Shown one piece after another: positions 35,762-45,931 of a stretch of 64,000 nt of DNA. Both the position numbers and the translations under genes were made by a program. The notes beneath the pieces were generated by a model. The model was not told the origin of the DNA and ran no database searches. It saw only the letters and a list, made by a program, of their open reading frames with translations. This DNA is from an uncultured Rhodospirillales bacterium (GTDB lineage: Bacteria; Pseudomonadota; Alphaproteobacteria; ATCC43930; CGMCC-115725), in assembly GCA_903822185.1 (NCBI GenBank), contig CAIJOA010000032.1, forward strand, positions 62,001-126,000, given 5' to 3'. Positions within the stretch are counted from its first letter, which is position 1, and every line of letters begins with the position of its first letter.

Positions 35762-37336
35762 TCAGATCGGTATGGATTTGGGCTTGGTCTGGCGCAGCCA
35801 GGTGACAACCAGCAAGCGCGTGACCAGGATGGCCGAGAACAAGGAGGTCAGCACGCCGATACTGAGGGTAACGGCAAAGCCTTTGACCGGTCCCGAACCG
35901 AGCCAGAACATCAACGCGCCGGCAACCAAAGTCGTCACATGGCTGTCGAGAATGGTGCCGAAAGCGCGCTCGAAACCGGCTTGCAAGGATGAGATCATCG
36001 TGCGCCCGCTACGCAGCTCTTCGCGGATACGCTCATAGATCAGCACGTTGGCATCGACGGCCATGCCCATCGTCAAGGCGATGCCGGCGATGCCCGGCAA
36101 CGTCAGCGTCGCGCCAAGCAACGAGAGGCCCGACATGATCAGGCAGAGATTGAAGAACAACGCGATGTCGGCGAAGATTCCGAACGTGCCGTAGAACACG
36201 ACCATGAACACAATCACGAGCCCGACACCAACGACGCTGGCCAGTGCGCCGGCATGGATCGAATCAGCGCCAAGATCGGGACCGACGGTACGTTCTTCGA
36301 GCACCGTCAACGGTGCCGGCAAGGCGCCTGCGCGCAGCAACAGCGCCAGGTCGTTCGCCGATTGCACGGTAAAGCTGCCCGAGATCACCCCTGCCCCGCC
36401 CAGGATCGGTTCGCGGATCACCGGCGCGCTGATCACCTTGTTATCGAGGACGATCGCGAAGGGCTTGTTGACGTTTTCCTTGGTCGCATCACCAAACCGG
36501 CGTGCGCCGGTCGAATCGAATTTGAAACTGACGACCGGCTCGTTGCTGTTCTGGAACGTCGGCTGCGCGTCGGTCAGCGTATCGCCACTGACCATGACGC
36601 GGCGGCGCACGACGTAATATTGCGCCTGCTGGCCAGGCTTGTTCTCGCCCGGCAGAAGCACATCGCCCGGCGGCAGCTTGCCATTGCGGGCATCATCGAC
36701 GGATGCGTTCACATCGACAAGTTGGAAGGTCATCTTGGCGGTCTGACCAAGAAGCTCTTTCACATGCTCGGGATTTTCGACGCCGGGAAGCTGAACCAGG
36801 ATGCGATCGTCGCCTTCGCGTTGGATCGTCGGTTCCTTGGTGCCGGTTTCGTCGATACGGCGGCGGACGATTTCGATCGATTGTTCGACCGCTGTCGCGC
36901 GGCGTTTGGTCAGCGCGACTTGATTCGGCGAGAGGCTGACCGTGCCGTTCGTCGCTACCTGCGTATCCAGATCGGGATCGATCTTAGCGATGATATCGCG
37001 CACATCCTTCATGCGGTCCGCGTCGCGAACCGTGAAGGTGACGCGGCTCGTATCGGCCCGCAGATCGGAATAGCCGATCTTCGCCGTCAGCATCTGCGTC
37101 CGGACTTCATCGACGAGAGCGTTGAGGCGTTCTTTCTCGACCGTGCTCATATCGACTTCGAGCAACAGATGAGAGCCGCCGCGCAGATCGAGGCCGAGCG
37201 AGATTTGCTTCTTCGGCACGAAGGCAGGCCACTTCGCCACCGTCTCCGGCGAGAAGGCATTCGGCAAAGCAAGGACGACCCCGAGGAGGCAAGCCCCGAT
37301 GATCAGAATCAGTTTCCAGGTTTGAAAATAGAGCAT
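35762..37336 (-). CDS. secD: protein translocase subunit SecD
   Basis: 524 aa. One N-terminal helix, a large periplasmic domain (about residues 35-340) with LGLDLRGGSHLLLEVD, then five helices including LTLPGIAGIALTMGMAVDANVLIYERIREEL, the conserved D-A-N-V proton-linked motif. It lies between yajC and secF on the same strand. Confidence 0.98.
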   Translation of the reverse strand: MLYFQTWKLILIIGACLLGVVLALPNAFSPETVAKWPAFVPKKQISLGLDLRGGSHLLLEVDMSTVEKERLNALVDEVRTQMLTAKIGYSDLRADTSRVTFTVRDADRMKDVRDIIAKIDPDLDTQVATNGTVSLSPNQVALTKRRATAVEQSIEIVRRRIDETGTKEPTIQREGDDRILVQLPGVENPEHVKELLGQTAKMTFQLVDVNASVDDARNGKLPPGDVLLPGENKPGQQAQYYVVRRRVMVSGDTLTDAQPTFQNSNEPVVSFKFDSTGARRFGDATKENVNKPFAIVLDNKVISAPVIREPILGGAGVISGSFTVQSANDLALLLRAGALPAPLTVLEERTVGPDLGADSIHAGALASVVGVGLVIVFMVVFYGTFGIFADIALFFNLCLIMSGLSLLGATLTLPGIAGIALTMGMAVDANVLIYERIREELRSGRTMISSLQAGFERAFGTILDSHVTTLVAGALMFWLGSGPVKGFAVTLSIGVLTSLFSAILVTRLLVVTWLRQTKPKSIPI

Positions 37337-37357
37337 CGTGCGAGCTCGATGCGGCTG

Positions 37358-37783
37358 CTAGCGCAGCCCCAGCAGTTTTTTCCAAATCGGCGTTTCTTCG
37401 GCCGCGGCCTGAACCGTCGGCGCCGCCGTGATTTCACCGTCCACCACGGCACCGTCTTTCGTCGCCGGCTCCGTCTTGGCCAGAACCGACGCGATCGTGC
37501 TGCGAACCACGCGAACGCGGACGTTATCGGCCAGGTCGATCAGCACTTCCTCGTTATTGACCACTTTGGACACGGTGCCGATGAAGCCGCCGCCGGTCAC
37601 GACTCGGTCGCCGCGACGAATCGCGTCGAGCATCGAGCGTTGCTGTTTGGCTTTTTGCTGCTGCGGCCGGATCAGGAAGAAGTAAAAGACGACGAAAATC
37701 AGGGCCAAGGGCGCCATCTGCACCAGCATGCTGGAGCTATCGGCAGCACCGGCGGCCTGCGCATAAGCCGGCGATATCAGCAT
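37358..37783 (-). CDS. yajC: preprotein translocase accessory subunit YajC
   Basis: 141 aa from the ATG at 37783 (GGGAG upstream). One membrane helix (LVQMAPLALIFVVFYFFLIRP) is followed by RPQQQKAKQQR and the cytosolic domain GDRVVTGGGFIGTVSKV. Relatives end near 110 residues; the last 30 here are an Ala/Thr-rich extension. First gene of the yajC-secD-secF operon. Confidence 0.94.
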   Translation of the reverse strand: MLISPAYAQAAGAADSSSMLVQMAPLALIFVVFYFFLIRPQQQKAKQQRSMLDAIRRGDRVVTGGGFIGTVSKVVNNEEVLIDLADNVRVRVVRSTIASVLAKTEPATKDGAVVDGEITAAPTVQAAAEETPIWKKLLGLR

Positions 37784-37969
37784 CTTGAACTCCCTGGCAA
37801 AGGCTGGCCTCACGCGGCCGACCTGCCCCTCGAACCGCGGCGCATTCGTACTGGATGCCTGCCCAAAGCGCAAGCAACGTCCCGTTTTGCGCCGGATCGC
37901 GCCATCTGCCTTTTAGCCGCTCCCGCGAGCCGCTATCATGACAAACGGTTCAGGAAATGAGGTGCGCAG

Positions 37970-38173
37970 ATGAAAACATTTATCGCTCTGGCCTTCGCGA
38001 CGGCGCTTCTTGGCGGCTGCACCGACACCATCGTTATGCGCGATGCTTCCGGCGCCGAGAATGTCTGCAACTACTCCCTGATGTACCGTGCGCTCCACCA
38101 ATGCGTGCAATCCAGTGAAGCGGATGGCATGACGATGGCGAACGAGCCGCGTTGGTGGACCTATTACCGTTGA
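37970..38173 (+). CDS. small lipoprotein, 67 aa, unknown function
   Basis: The signal MKTFIALAFATALLGGC ends in the lipobox LGGC (residue 17). The mature part has two more Cys and ends in WWTYYR. It is divergent from yajC and sits 40 bp before the DUF815 ATPase gene. No family is recognised. Confidence 0.7.
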   Translation: MKTFIALAFATALLGGCTDTIVMRDASGAENVCNYSLMYRALHQCVQSSEADGMTMANEPRWWTYYR

Positions 38174-38214
38174 GGCAGCCACCGCCTCGCCCCTTGCCCA
38201 TTATTGTCTAGGTC

Positions 38215-39075
38215 ATGACGGATATCGCAAAACTCGAAGCCTTGCTCACCCGCATTGCTGTGGCGTTAGAGCATCAGACTCCCCCCACCTTGCCGAAAAA
38301 TGATTTCGACGCGGCGGACGCCTTCGTCTGGCACGCCGATCGTGAATGGCTCGAGCCTGTCGCGTCGATCAACCGGGTCGATCTATCGCTGCTGCAAGGG
38401 GTCGATAGGGTGCGCGACATCCTGCTCGACAACACGCAGCGTTTCGCCAAGGGCCTCCCGGCCAATAACGTGCTGCTCTGGGGCGCGCGCGGTATGGGTA
38501 AGTCCTCGCTTGTGAAATCGACCCACGCCGCGGTCAATGCCGAGAATGCGCATACGCTGGTGCTGGTCGAAATTCACCGTGAGGACATCCCCAGTCTGCC
38601 GAAGCTTCTGACCTTGCTGCGTCAGACCCAACGCCGCTGCGTTCTGTTCTGCGACGATCTCTCGTTCGACGGGGAGGACAGCAGCTATAAGTCGCTTAAG
38701 GCGGTGCTCGATGGCGGCATCGAAGGCCGCCCCGACAATGTCGTGCTCTATGCGACCTCGAACCGGCGTCATCTTTTGGCGCGCGACATGATCGAGAACG
38801 AACGATCGAGCGCGATCAATCCCGGTGAGGCCGTCGAGGAAAAAGTCTCGCTCTCTGATCGCTTCGGCTTATGGCTCGGATTTCATTCCTGCGATCAGGA
38901 CACGTATTTCGCGATGATCCTCGGTTACGCGAAACATTTCGGCCTCGATTATCCCGAAGAAAAGCTCAAGGCCGAGGCTGTCGAATGGGCCATCACGCGT
39001 GGCGCACGATCGGGCCGCGTCGCCTGGCAATATGTCCAGGACATCGCCGGCCGCTTGGGCAAGAAAATCGCTTGA
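38215..39075 (+). CDS. DUF815-family AAA-like ATPase
   Basis: 286 aa. The P-loop is LLWGARGMGKSSLVKS and CVLFCDDLSFDGEDSSY supplies the Walker B acids, followed by ATSNRRHLL (sensor 1). The family is conserved beside yajC in alphaproteobacteria but has no assigned biological role. It lacks membrane segments, so it is cytosolic. Confidence 0.9.
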   Translation: MTDIAKLEALLTRIAVALEHQTPPTLPKNDFDAADAFVWHADREWLEPVASINRVDLSLLQGVDRVRDILLDNTQRFAKGLPANNVLLWGARGMGKSSLVKSTHAAVNAENAHTLVLVEIHREDIPSLPKLLTLLRQTQRRCVLFCDDLSFDGEDSSYKSLKAVLDGGIEGRPDNVVLYATSNRRHLLARDMIENERSSAINPGEAVEEKVSLSDRFGLWLGFHSCDQDTYFAMILGYAKHFGLDYPEEKLKAEAVEWAITRGARSGRVAWQYVQDIAGRLGKKIA

Positions 39076-39079
39076 GGGA

Positions 39080-39106
39080 TCATCGCGCGGCAACACCGCG
39101 CGATGA
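39080..39106. terminator. hairpin between DUF815 and the bactofilin gene
   Basis: TCATCGCGCGG-CAACA-CCGCGCGATGA, a perfect 11-pair stem placed 4 bp after the plus-strand stop and 8 bp after the minus-strand stop. There is no strong T-run, so termination would be stem driven. Confidence 0.6.
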
Positions 39107-39114
39107 AATGTCCT

Positions 39115-39627
39115 TCAGGATTTGGCGGCAAGGCTCCTCACGTCGCCGCTAATCTCGCCGCCGTCTTCAATATGAAGCCGGCCATAGCGCACCGTACCGC
39201 TCACCCGGCCCGTGCCACGGATCAGCAGGCTTTCGCGCACCGTCAACGAACCGTCGTAATGGCCGGATATTTCCGCGCCGGTGATTTCCGCCGCGCCTTT
39301 GAACGTACCGTTCTCGGTGATCTCGACGGTATGACAGTCTTCCAGTTCCGCTTCGACCGTCCCATCGACGATCAGGCGATCGCACGATGAGATTTTGCCG
39401 TCGAGCGAAATGCCACGACCGACGATAAGCCTTTTCCCATCGCCTCTACCGTCCGATTTCTCGTCACGTGGAAAAGGAATGGGCGGTACCGTGCGCGGCG
39501 CCGTGTGCAAAGTTTTATCGGCGTTTGGCTGTGCGGCAGAAGTCGGCGTTAGATCGGAAAGTGGCGTAAGATTTTCGCGAATTTGCTCGTCGGCTTTTGC
39601 TTTGACGTCTTTATCGCGCGTGAACAT
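39115..39627 (-). CDS. bactofilin
   Basis: 170 aa from the ATG at 39627 (GAGGGAA upstream). An unordered 65-residue head (polar, with PPIPFPRDEK) leads to the right-handed beta-helix of bactofilins: GRGISLDGKISSCDRLIVDGTVEAELE and GRVSGTVRYGRLHIEDGGEISGD repeats. These polymerise into cytoskeletal filaments that shape cells or localise proteins. The usual M23 partner peptidase is not adjacent, though an M23 NlpD-like gene lies 1.3 kb away. Confidence 0.9.
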   Translation of the reverse strand: MFTRDKDVKAKADEQIRENLTPLSDLTPTSAAQPNADKTLHTAPRTVPPIPFPRDEKSDGRGDGKRLIVGRGISLDGKISSCDRLIVDGTVEAELEDCHTVEITENGTFKGAAEITGAEISGHYDGSLTVRESLLIRGTGRVSGTVRYGRLHIEDGGEISGDVRSLAAKS

Positions 39628-39715
39628 GAATTTCCCTCGATAAGCCCAATGAAAGCTTCCACAAAAATGTGCAATCGAGTCAGAAGATGTAGTCGGACTA
39701 TGGCGACGATCATGG

Positions 39716-39750
39716 CAATTCTGTGGCTCAGGGAACCAGCCACAGAATTG
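39716..39750. terminator. long hairpin downstream of the hydrolase gene
   Basis: CAATTCTGTGGCT and AGCCACAGAATTG are perfect 13-base arms around a 9-nt loop, 42 bp beyond the hydrolase stop. The T-run is absent, so it may be a terminator or an mRNA-stabilising end. Confidence 0.55.
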
Positions 39751-39791
39751 GGTCGTTAATCTCTTTCGCCGAACGGCTGATTTCCGAGGGG

Positions 39792-40907
39792 TTAGGCGGT
39801 TAATCTCGTCTTTAGCCAGCGCACGATCATCGGATTGGTGTCGGGCGTGTAACCCATATGGCCAACCGGATAGAAGCGAGAGGTTTTCGGATCGCCATGT
39901 TCCAGCATCAGATACTTGTCTTCGATCGGAAAGATCGTGTCTTTCGTCCCGTTGACGAGCAGCATCGGCGCGCATGGCTTATCGAGGATGCCTTGCTCTA
40001 ATAACGACAGGCGCGGACAAAACGCGACCCATTCCTCGAAGGTCTTCATGCCGAAGGCACTCGCGAGCGTTTCAGCGAGTTCGAAAGCGTAGCTGCCATG
40101 CTGAGCCTTCTCGATCCATTCGGGCATGAAGGCGAAATGCGCGCAACCACCTTGCGCGACGGCGGCGGCCAAACGATCGCGATGCGTATGCGCGACCTTC
40201 GCCGCCCAATAGCCGCCGGTGCTGCCGCCCCAAACACCGATGCGCTTTGAATCAATCTCGGATCGCGTACCGCACCAATCGAGCACCGCATCCCAAAGAC
40301 GTTCGGCATCTTCCGATCCGAACAACGGCGCGTCACCGGTGCCCGGCATATCGATCAACAACAGCGACATGCCGGCATTGAGGATCGGTTCCCAAATCTC
40401 GGTTCGATCTTCCTTGAAGGTATCGATACCGGCCCACATCAGCACGACGGCAATTTTTCCTGCGTTCTTGGGGCGAACGAAATAGCCGACGGAATGAGTC
40501 CCCTCGCCCGGTTTGCCTTTGAAGGAAATCTCGACGCGCTCGAACGCATAAGGAAGATAGCGCAGGGCAGCGAGATACATCTCCTGCGACTTGCGATAGG
40601 CGGCGCGCTTGCCGGCCGAATTGCTGGTCGGAAACCGCGCCATGCGATAAAGCCCATAGGCGTGGAAATAATTTTCCTTAGCCGCCGCATCGTCGCCGCG
40701 CGCTTCGGCCGCGCGCGCTTGTTCCTCGAACGGGCGTGCGGCTGCGCTGTAGGCTTCCGCCCAGGCGTCGCGGTCGAGCGATGTCAGTTTTGCGAAGACC
40801 TGCTGATGATCTTCGTATTTCGTAAACACCATCGGATGCAGCGCATTTTTCGCATTCGGCAACCAAAACTGCCAAAGCTCGCTCATCGATCGCGTGAAAC
40901 GCTGCAT
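39792..40907 (-). CDS. alpha/beta hydrolase (FrsA/DUF1100-like)
   Basis: 371 aa. The nucleophile elbow is GVWGGSTGGYWA, a later Asp lies in NGTKDTIFP, and the catalytic His in PVGHMGYTPDT. The N-terminal 130 residues form a helical cap of the FrsA type. The substrate is probably an ester or peptide; it cannot be specified. No signal peptide, so cytosolic. Confidence 0.82.
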   Translation of the reverse strand: MQRFTRSMSELWQFWLPNAKNALHPMVFTKYEDHQQVFAKLTSLDRDAWAEAYSAAARPFEEQARAAEARGDDAAAKENYFHAYGLYRMARFPTSNSAGKRAAYRKSQEMYLAALRYLPYAFERVEISFKGKPGEGTHSVGYFVRPKNAGKIAVVLMWAGIDTFKEDRTEIWEPILNAGMSLLLIDMPGTGDAPLFGSEDAERLWDAVLDWCGTRSEIDSKRIGVWGGSTGGYWAAKVAHTHRDRLAAAVAQGGCAHFAFMPEWIEKAQHGSYAFELAETLASAFGMKTFEEWVAFCPRLSLLEQGILDKPCAPMLLVNGTKDTIFPIEDKYLMLEHGDPKTSRFYPVGHMGYTPDTNPMIVRWLKTRLTA

Positions 40908-40933
40908 GGTTCCTCCCCGTGGATATTATCGCG

Positions 40934-41971
40934 TCAGTCGGCGCTGGCGCGCAGCGACGGCAGCAAGTTGGTGGGATCGATCGCCTTCGATCCTTGCCGA
41001 ATTTCGAAATGGACCTGCGGTGTCGTGACGGTACCGGTGGATCCTGCCTTAGCGATCTCCTGCCCGCGTTTGACGACTTGGCCGCGCTTCACCAGAAGCT
41101 GCGAGTTATGCGCATAAGCGGTCATGTAACCGCCGGCATGCTTGACCAACACAAGATTGCCGTATCCGCGCAACTCGTTGCCGGCATAAGCGACCACGCC
41201 GTTATCGGCGGCATGAACCGGGTCGCCGTTCCGGGCAGCGATATTGATGCCGTCGTTATGCGTGCCGTTCGAGCCCGAGCCATAACGGGCAAGAATTCGG
41301 CCTTCGACCGGCCAATCGAAATTCCGGCCGCTGCGCGGTGGCGGGCGCGGCGTTGCCGTCATATCCGGCTTCGGCCGCTCGGGCGCCGGTGCCGCGTCGT
41401 TGTTCCGATCGCCGGGCTTTTCCGGCGGCGCTTCCTCGGTCGTTTGAAATTCGGGTTTGGTGCCGGGCACAGCCGCGATGTTTCGATCGGCCGGCTCAAC
41501 CGCCGTCGGCAGGATGAGCGTCTGTCCTGTTTTCAGGGCATAGGGCGCGGTCAGATGATTGAGGCTCGCAAGCGTGCTGACCTCGACGCCATAGAGGCGG
41601 GAAACGCCATAGAGCGTGTCGCCTTGACGAACGATGTGATAGCGCTCTTGCGGCAGGATAAGCTTAGTCCCCGCCGCCACCTGAAAAGGCGGGTCCAGAT
41701 GATTGGCGTCGATGAGCGAGCGCAACGGCACGTCATAGCGCCGGCTGATGCTATAGAGCGTATCGCCTTTGCCCGCCGTGATCTCGCCAGGATGGCTTGA
41801 GGCGGGACGCGATGGCGCCGCCGGTGTCGCGGTTGTCGTCGGTGCAGCCCTGCGCACAGGTGGCTCGGTGCCGTTCGTCGAAACCGGCGCAGGCGGGCCT
41901 TCACGCGCGCAGCCAGCCAACGCGAGCGCCGCGATCGCAAGGACTGTCGCAGGGGGCCACAAACGCATCAT
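40934..41971 (-). CDS. NlpD-like lipoprotein: two LysM domains and an M23 domain
   Basis: 345 aa. The lipobox LALAGC is at residue 21. Two LysM repeats follow (GKGDTLYSISRRYDVPL and RQGDTLYGVSRLYGVEV), then a Pro-rich spacer and an M23 domain near the end (about residues 215-340). The expected HxGxD metal motif reads THNDGINI and the His pair is in VHFEIRQG, so Asp is replaced by Asn, as in amidase activators rather than peptidases. It should activate peptidoglycan amidases at division. It follows pcm in the conserved order. Confidence 0.9.
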   Translation of the reverse strand: MMRLWPPATVLAIAALALAGCAREGPPAPVSTNGTEPPVRRAAPTTTATPAAPSRPASSHPGEITAGKGDTLYSISRRYDVPLRSLIDANHLDPPFQVAAGTKLILPQERYHIVRQGDTLYGVSRLYGVEVSTLASLNHLTAPYALKTGQTLILPTAVEPADRNIAAVPGTKPEFQTTEEAPPEKPGDRNNDAAPAPERPKPDMTATPRPPPRSGRNFDWPVEGRILARYGSGSNGTHNDGINIAARNGDPVHAADNGVVAYAGNELRGYGNLVLVKHAGGYMTAYAHNSQLLVKRGQVVKRGQEIAKAGSTGTVTTPQVHFEIRQGSKAIDPTNLLPSLRASAD

Positions 41972-42016
41972 GGCCTAAGTTTAAGCCATGGCGCCGAAAA
42001 GGCCGAGAACAAAGCC

Positions 42017-42664
42017 TTAGCGGCCGGCGCTGCGGGGAAGACCGGCAACCAGCGGGACGAAACGCACAATGCCGAGATCCTCGGTCGTGAAGGTTTCGCC
42101 CGAACGCTGGATGCGCATCAACGTCTGGTCCTTTTTGGCCTCGCCCACCGGCGCCACCAGGACACCGTCATCGGCCAGGCTTTCGATCAGAGCGTCTGGA
42201 ATCGTCGCAGCCGCCGCCGTGATCATGATGCGGTCGAAGGTCGGCTGTTCCGGCCAGCCCTTGGTCCCGTCACCGAATCGTGTTGTGACGTTATGAAGAC
42301 GCATCTGCTTGAAGCGGTCCTCGGCGACTTTCACCATCGCGCTATGCCGTTCCACCGTAAAGACGCGCCGGGCAAGGCGGGCCAGAACCGCCGACTGATA
42401 ACCCGAACCCGTGCCGATCTCGAGCACGATATGGCGATCGCTGACATCGAGCGCCGCGGTCATGACAGCGACGATGTAGGGCTGACTGATGGTCTGGCTA
42501 TGGCCGATCGGCAAGGCGACGTTCTCATAGGCGCGCTCGCGAAAGGCAGCCGGCACGAACAATTCGCGCGGTACGCGTTCGATCGCGTGCAATACCCGTT
42601 TGTCGGTAATCCCGGCATCGCGCAGCTCGTCGAGAAGTTGGGTCAGTTCGGGCGATTTGGTCAT
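42017..42664 (-). CDS. pcm: protein-L-isoaspartate O-methyltransferase
   Basis: 215 aa. The SAM site is VLEIGTGSGYQSAVLA, and VALPIGHSQTISQPYIVA is the substrate loop of the family. It repairs isoaspartyl residues in aged proteins. Its ATG overlaps the surE stop (ATGA), the standard coupling of these two genes. Confidence 0.97.
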   Translation of the reverse strand: MTKSPELTQLLDELRDAGITDKRVLHAIERVPRELFVPAAFRERAYENVALPIGHSQTISQPYIVAVMTAALDVSDRHIVLEIGTGSGYQSAVLARLARRVFTVERHSAMVKVAEDRFKQMRLHNVTTRFGDGTKGWPEQPTFDRIMITAAAATIPDALIESLADDGVLVAPVGEAKKDQTLMRIQRSGETFTTEDLGIVRFVPLVAGLPRSAGR

Positions 42665-43440
42665 GCGAGCGCCTTGCGCAACCGGCCCAAGGCGCGGCGA
42701 TTGGTCAGATCGAGAAACACCGGCGTCACCGAAACGTAACCGTCAGCGACAGCACGAACATCGCTGCCCGGTCGTGTCCGCGACTCGTCACGCTGCGGGC
42801 CGATCCAATAATAAGGCCGGCCGCGCGGGTCCAAACGCTCGATGAGATGATCGCCAAGCTTGCGCCCGCCCTGAGCGGCGGCAAGTAGCCCTTTGACCTT
42901 GTTCACCGGCAGCGCCGGGAAGTTGACGTTGTAGAGCGATTCATCCGGCCAGGGCAGCGCGGCCAGCCGACGGATGACTTTGGCGGCCCAAGCCTTCGCC
43001 ACGTCCCAATCCAGTTTGCGATCGTCGGAGACGACCTGGCTGAAAGCGATGGCTTTCAACTGCAGCAGGGTCGCTTCCATCGCGGCAGCAACCGTCCCGG
43101 AATAGGTCACATCCTCGCCCATGTTGGCGCCGCCATTGATGCCCGACAGGACCAAGTCCGGCTTCTTATCCTTGAGGATCGAATTCACGGCCAGCAGCAC
43201 GCAGTCGGTCGGCGTGCCATCGACGGCGAAACGGCGCGGCGCGACTTTTCGAATCCGCAATGGCCGATGCAGGGTCAGGGAATGGCTCGCGCCGCTTTGT
43301 TCCTGCTCCGGCGCGACGACCCAGACATCGTCGGTCAGCTCTTTGGCGACCCGCGTCAGCAGCTTGATCCCGGGAGCCTCGATGCCATCGTCATTGCAGA
43401 TAAGGATACGCGCGCGAGCGAGATCGATACGCTCAACCAT
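42661..43440 (-). CDS. surE: 5'-nucleotidase SurE
   Basis: 259 aa. [14 protein letters not shown] carries the metal Asp pair, [12 protein letters not shown] the Ser, and [19 protein letters not shown] the Asn-rich loop. It dephosphorylates nucleoside monophosphates. The ATG at 43440 overlaps the end of serS by 8 bp; a longer in-frame extension would run through serS and is rejected. Confidence 0.96.
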   Translation of the reverse strand: MVERIDLARARILICNDDGIEAPGIKLLTRVAKELTDDVWVVAPEQEQSGASHSLTLHRPLRIRKVAPRRFAVDGTPTDCVLLAVNSILKDKKPDLVLSGINGGANMGEDVTYSGTVAAAMEATLLQLKAIAFSQVVSDDRKLDWDVAKAWAAKVIRRLAALPWPDESLYNVNFPALPVNKVKGLLAAAQGGRKLGDHLIERLDPRGRPYYWIGPQRDESRTRPGSDVRAVADGYVSVTPVFLDLTNRRALGRLRKALA

Positions 43441-44710
43441 CGGGACGCAAAACCTCCAGCCCGCCCATATACGGACGTAGGACGTTCGGAATCGCGACCG
43501 AACCGTCTTCGCGCTGATGATTTTCCAACACCGCGACCATCGCGCGGCCGACCGCCAACGCCGAACCGTTGAGGGTATGAACGAAGCGTGTCCGCTTCCC
43601 TTCCTTGGGACGGAAGCGCGCATTCATGCGCCGTGCTTGATACTCGCCACAATTCGAGCAGCTCGAAATTTCGCGATAAGCATCTTGGCCCGGCAGCCAG
43701 ACTTCGATGTCATACGTTTTGCACGCCGCCGCGCCCATATCACCGGCGCAGAGCAGCATGACGCGATACGGCAGTTCTAATTGCTTCAGCACTTCTTCGG
43801 CACAGCGCGTCATGCGCTCGTGCTCGTCGTTCGAATGATCGGGATGCGCGATCGAAACGAGTTCGACTTTGTTGAATTGATGCTGACGGATCATGCCGCG
43901 CGTGTCTTTTCCCGCCGCGCCCGCTTCCGACCGGAAACACGGCGTCCAGGCGGTCAGGCGATGCGGCAGCGACGCTTCATCGACAATCTCGTCCGCGACG
44001 AGATTGGTCAGCGGCACCTCAGCCGTGGGGATCAGCCACATGCCGTTGGTGGTCTTGAAAAGATCGTCAGCGAATTTCGGCAACTGGCCCGTTCCGAACG
44101 CGGTTTCGTCGCGCACCAACAACGGCGGCGCGATTTCGGTGTAGCCGTATTCGCGCGTATGCAGATCGAGCATGAACTGACCGAGCGCCCGTTCAAGCCG
44201 TGCGAGCCCGGCGCGCAGCACGACGAAGCGCGCGCCTGATAATTTGCCGGCACGGGCGAAATCCATCTGGCCAAGACCTTCGCCCAACGCGACATGGTCT
44301 TTCGGCTTAAAACTGAAGGTCGGCTTCACACCGTGGTCGCGGACGAAAACATTGCCGTGCTCGTCCTTGCCTTCAGGGACATCGTCCGCCGGCAAATTGG
44401 GAATGCCGGACAACAACGCGTCGATATCGGCTTTGAGGCGGCTTGCTTCGGCTTCGAGCTTGCCTTCTTCCTCTTTGCTTTCGGCAACGCGGCGCATGAT
44501 GTCGCTGGCATCGCCGCCTTTGGATTTAATTGCGCCGATCTCGCGTGACAGCTTGTTACGCTCGGCCTGCAGCACCTCGGCTTTGGTCTGAGCGGCGCGC
44601 CATTCCTTGTCGAGCGCCAGGATGGCAGGCGTCTGCGGAGGCTTGCCCCGGCGTGCCAGGCCGTGGTCGAAAGCGTCGGGATTATCGCGGATGATTTTGA
44701 GGTCGAACAT
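43433..44710 (-). CDS. serS: serine--tRNA ligase
   Basis: 425 aa. The N-terminal coiled-coil arm (about residues 28-100) binds the long variable arm of tRNA-Ser. Class II motif 2 is [22 protein letters not shown] and motif 3 [14 protein letters not shown]. First gene of the serS-surE-pcm run. Confidence 0.98.
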   Translation of the reverse strand: MFDLKIIRDNPDAFDHGLARRGKPPQTPAILALDKEWRAAQTKAEVLQAERNKLSREIGAIKSKGGDASDIMRRVAESKEEEGKLEAEASRLKADIDALLSGIPNLPADDVPEGKDEHGNVFVRDHGVKPTFSFKPKDHVALGEGLGQMDFARAGKLSGARFVVLRAGLARLERALGQFMLDLHTREYGYTEIAPPLLVRDETAFGTGQLPKFADDLFKTTNGMWLIPTAEVPLTNLVADEIVDEASLPHRLTAWTPCFRSEAGAAGKDTRGMIRQHQFNKVELVSIAHPDHSNDEHERMTRCAEEVLKQLELPYRVMLLCAGDMGAAACKTYDIEVWLPGQDAYREISSCSNCGEYQARRMNARFRPKEGKRTRFVHTLNGSALAVGRAMVAVLENHQREDGSVAIPNVLRPYMGGLEVLRPDG

Positions 44711-44746
44711 GCGTCGCTACTATAAGCGGCGCGCGGCGCGCGTCCA

Positions 44747-45838
44747 CTACGCCCGAGCGACACCGAAACGATTTCGCCGTGAAAGCCGCCGTCCCAAGGT
44801 CATTGCCGGCGCTTCGACGAGACGATACGCCGTTTCGGCGACGATCAGCGACACCGGCACGCTGCCGACGAGAATCGCCCAGAGCGGGATCAGGCCATAC
44901 AGCAGATGCACGGCGGCCAAGATCACCAGCAAATGAGTCAGATAGAGGCTGTAGGAGACTCGGCCGAGCCATTGCAGCGAAGGTCGATTGAGAAGATCGG
45001 CACCGACGCCGCTTTTCGCGCTGAGGATGATCAGCAGCGACGCGCCGATACCGTTCGCGAGGTCCGCCCTCGGCGACAGAGCAATAATCGCGACCATCCA
45101 TAAGACGCCGAGCGCCCAGGGCTTCATCTTGGCGAGCGCCATGCCGATCGACTCGGCTTCCATCGCCAGCACGATGCCGAAAACGAAAAATGTCGTGAAA
45201 TAGGCCGTCACCAGCAACGACAAGGCGGGCGTCGGCCCATAAAAAGGCGGCCGGATGCCGAAATGCGCGATGGCATAATCGAGCAGTCCGAACCCGAGCA
45301 GCGTCAGCATCAATGCCCTCAGCGGCCCCGTGCGCACGAACAAGACCAGCAGCGGGAAGATCAGCGATATGCGCAGCTCATAGACGAGGCTCCACATGAC
45401 ATTGTCGAGCCCGCCATCACCCGGCAGGCCTGTCATCAAGAGATGCCGCGCCAGCATCTCCCAGCCCAGCGGCGTGTTCCAGGAATCAGTGTTGAACCAA
45501 TCGCCCAACGCCGGGATGGGGCCCGGCGCGATTACGGCATAGAGAACCGCCGACGCCAGGATCGCGGCGACGAACGGCAAATACAGACGGCAGAACCGCT
45601 TCAACAGGTAACGCCCGTACCCTTGAGGTTCGTGACCGAGAAACGGCAGGGTCAGGACGTAGCCGCTGAGGACGAAAAACAGGATGACGTTCGGGCGACC
45701 CAGCACGACGATATTGAGGGGCGTCGCCGCCGGCCATGCCGCCGCGACACCGTCACCGAGGGCGACGAGATAAAGATGGTGGATCACCACCAGCAACGCG
45801 GCGAGGCCGCGCAAGGCATCGAGGGATTTGATCCGCAT
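44747..45838 (-). CDS. acyltransferase 3 family membrane protein (OafA/YrhL-like)
   Basis: 363 aa with about ten membrane helices. The start SLDALRGLAALLVVIHH contains the family His, and FFVLSGYVLTLPFL, RFCRLYLPFV and FTRTGP-type loops follow. Such proteins O-acetylate surface sugars. It is an accessory gene sitting between tatC and serS, where conserved neighbours would otherwise be adjacent. Confidence 0.85.
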   Translation of the reverse strand: MRIKSLDALRGLAALLVVIHHLYLVALGDGVAAAWPAATPLNIVVLGRPNVILFFVLSGYVLTLPFLGHEPQGYGRYLLKRFCRLYLPFVAAILASAVLYAVIAPGPIPALGDWFNTDSWNTPLGWEMLARHLLMTGLPGDGGLDNVMWSLVYELRISLIFPLLVLFVRTGPLRALMLTLLGFGLLDYAIAHFGIRPPFYGPTPALSLLVTAYFTTFFVFGIVLAMEAESIGMALAKMKPWALGVLWMVAIIALSPRADLANGIGASLLIILSAKSGVGADLLNRPSLQWLGRVSYSLYLTHLLVILAAVHLLYGLIPLWAILVGSVPVSLIVAETAYRLVEAPAMTLGRRLSRRNRFGVARA

Positions 45839-45931
45839 GGGCTCCGCCGATTATCGCGGCGGGGCTTTGACAAAGCGCTAACAGACCAGGGCGAAAAACA
45901 AGATTAGATACTAATTATAACTATCTGAATT

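Noticed and set aside
36254-37960. A 568-codon plus-strand frame opposite secD-yajC
   Set aside because: It mirrors the real minus-strand genes; its translation is Arg/His-rich without any recognisable domain.
43441-43623. Longer N-terminus for SurE
   Set aside because: It lies entirely inside serS; the ATG at 43440 begins the family-typical sequence.
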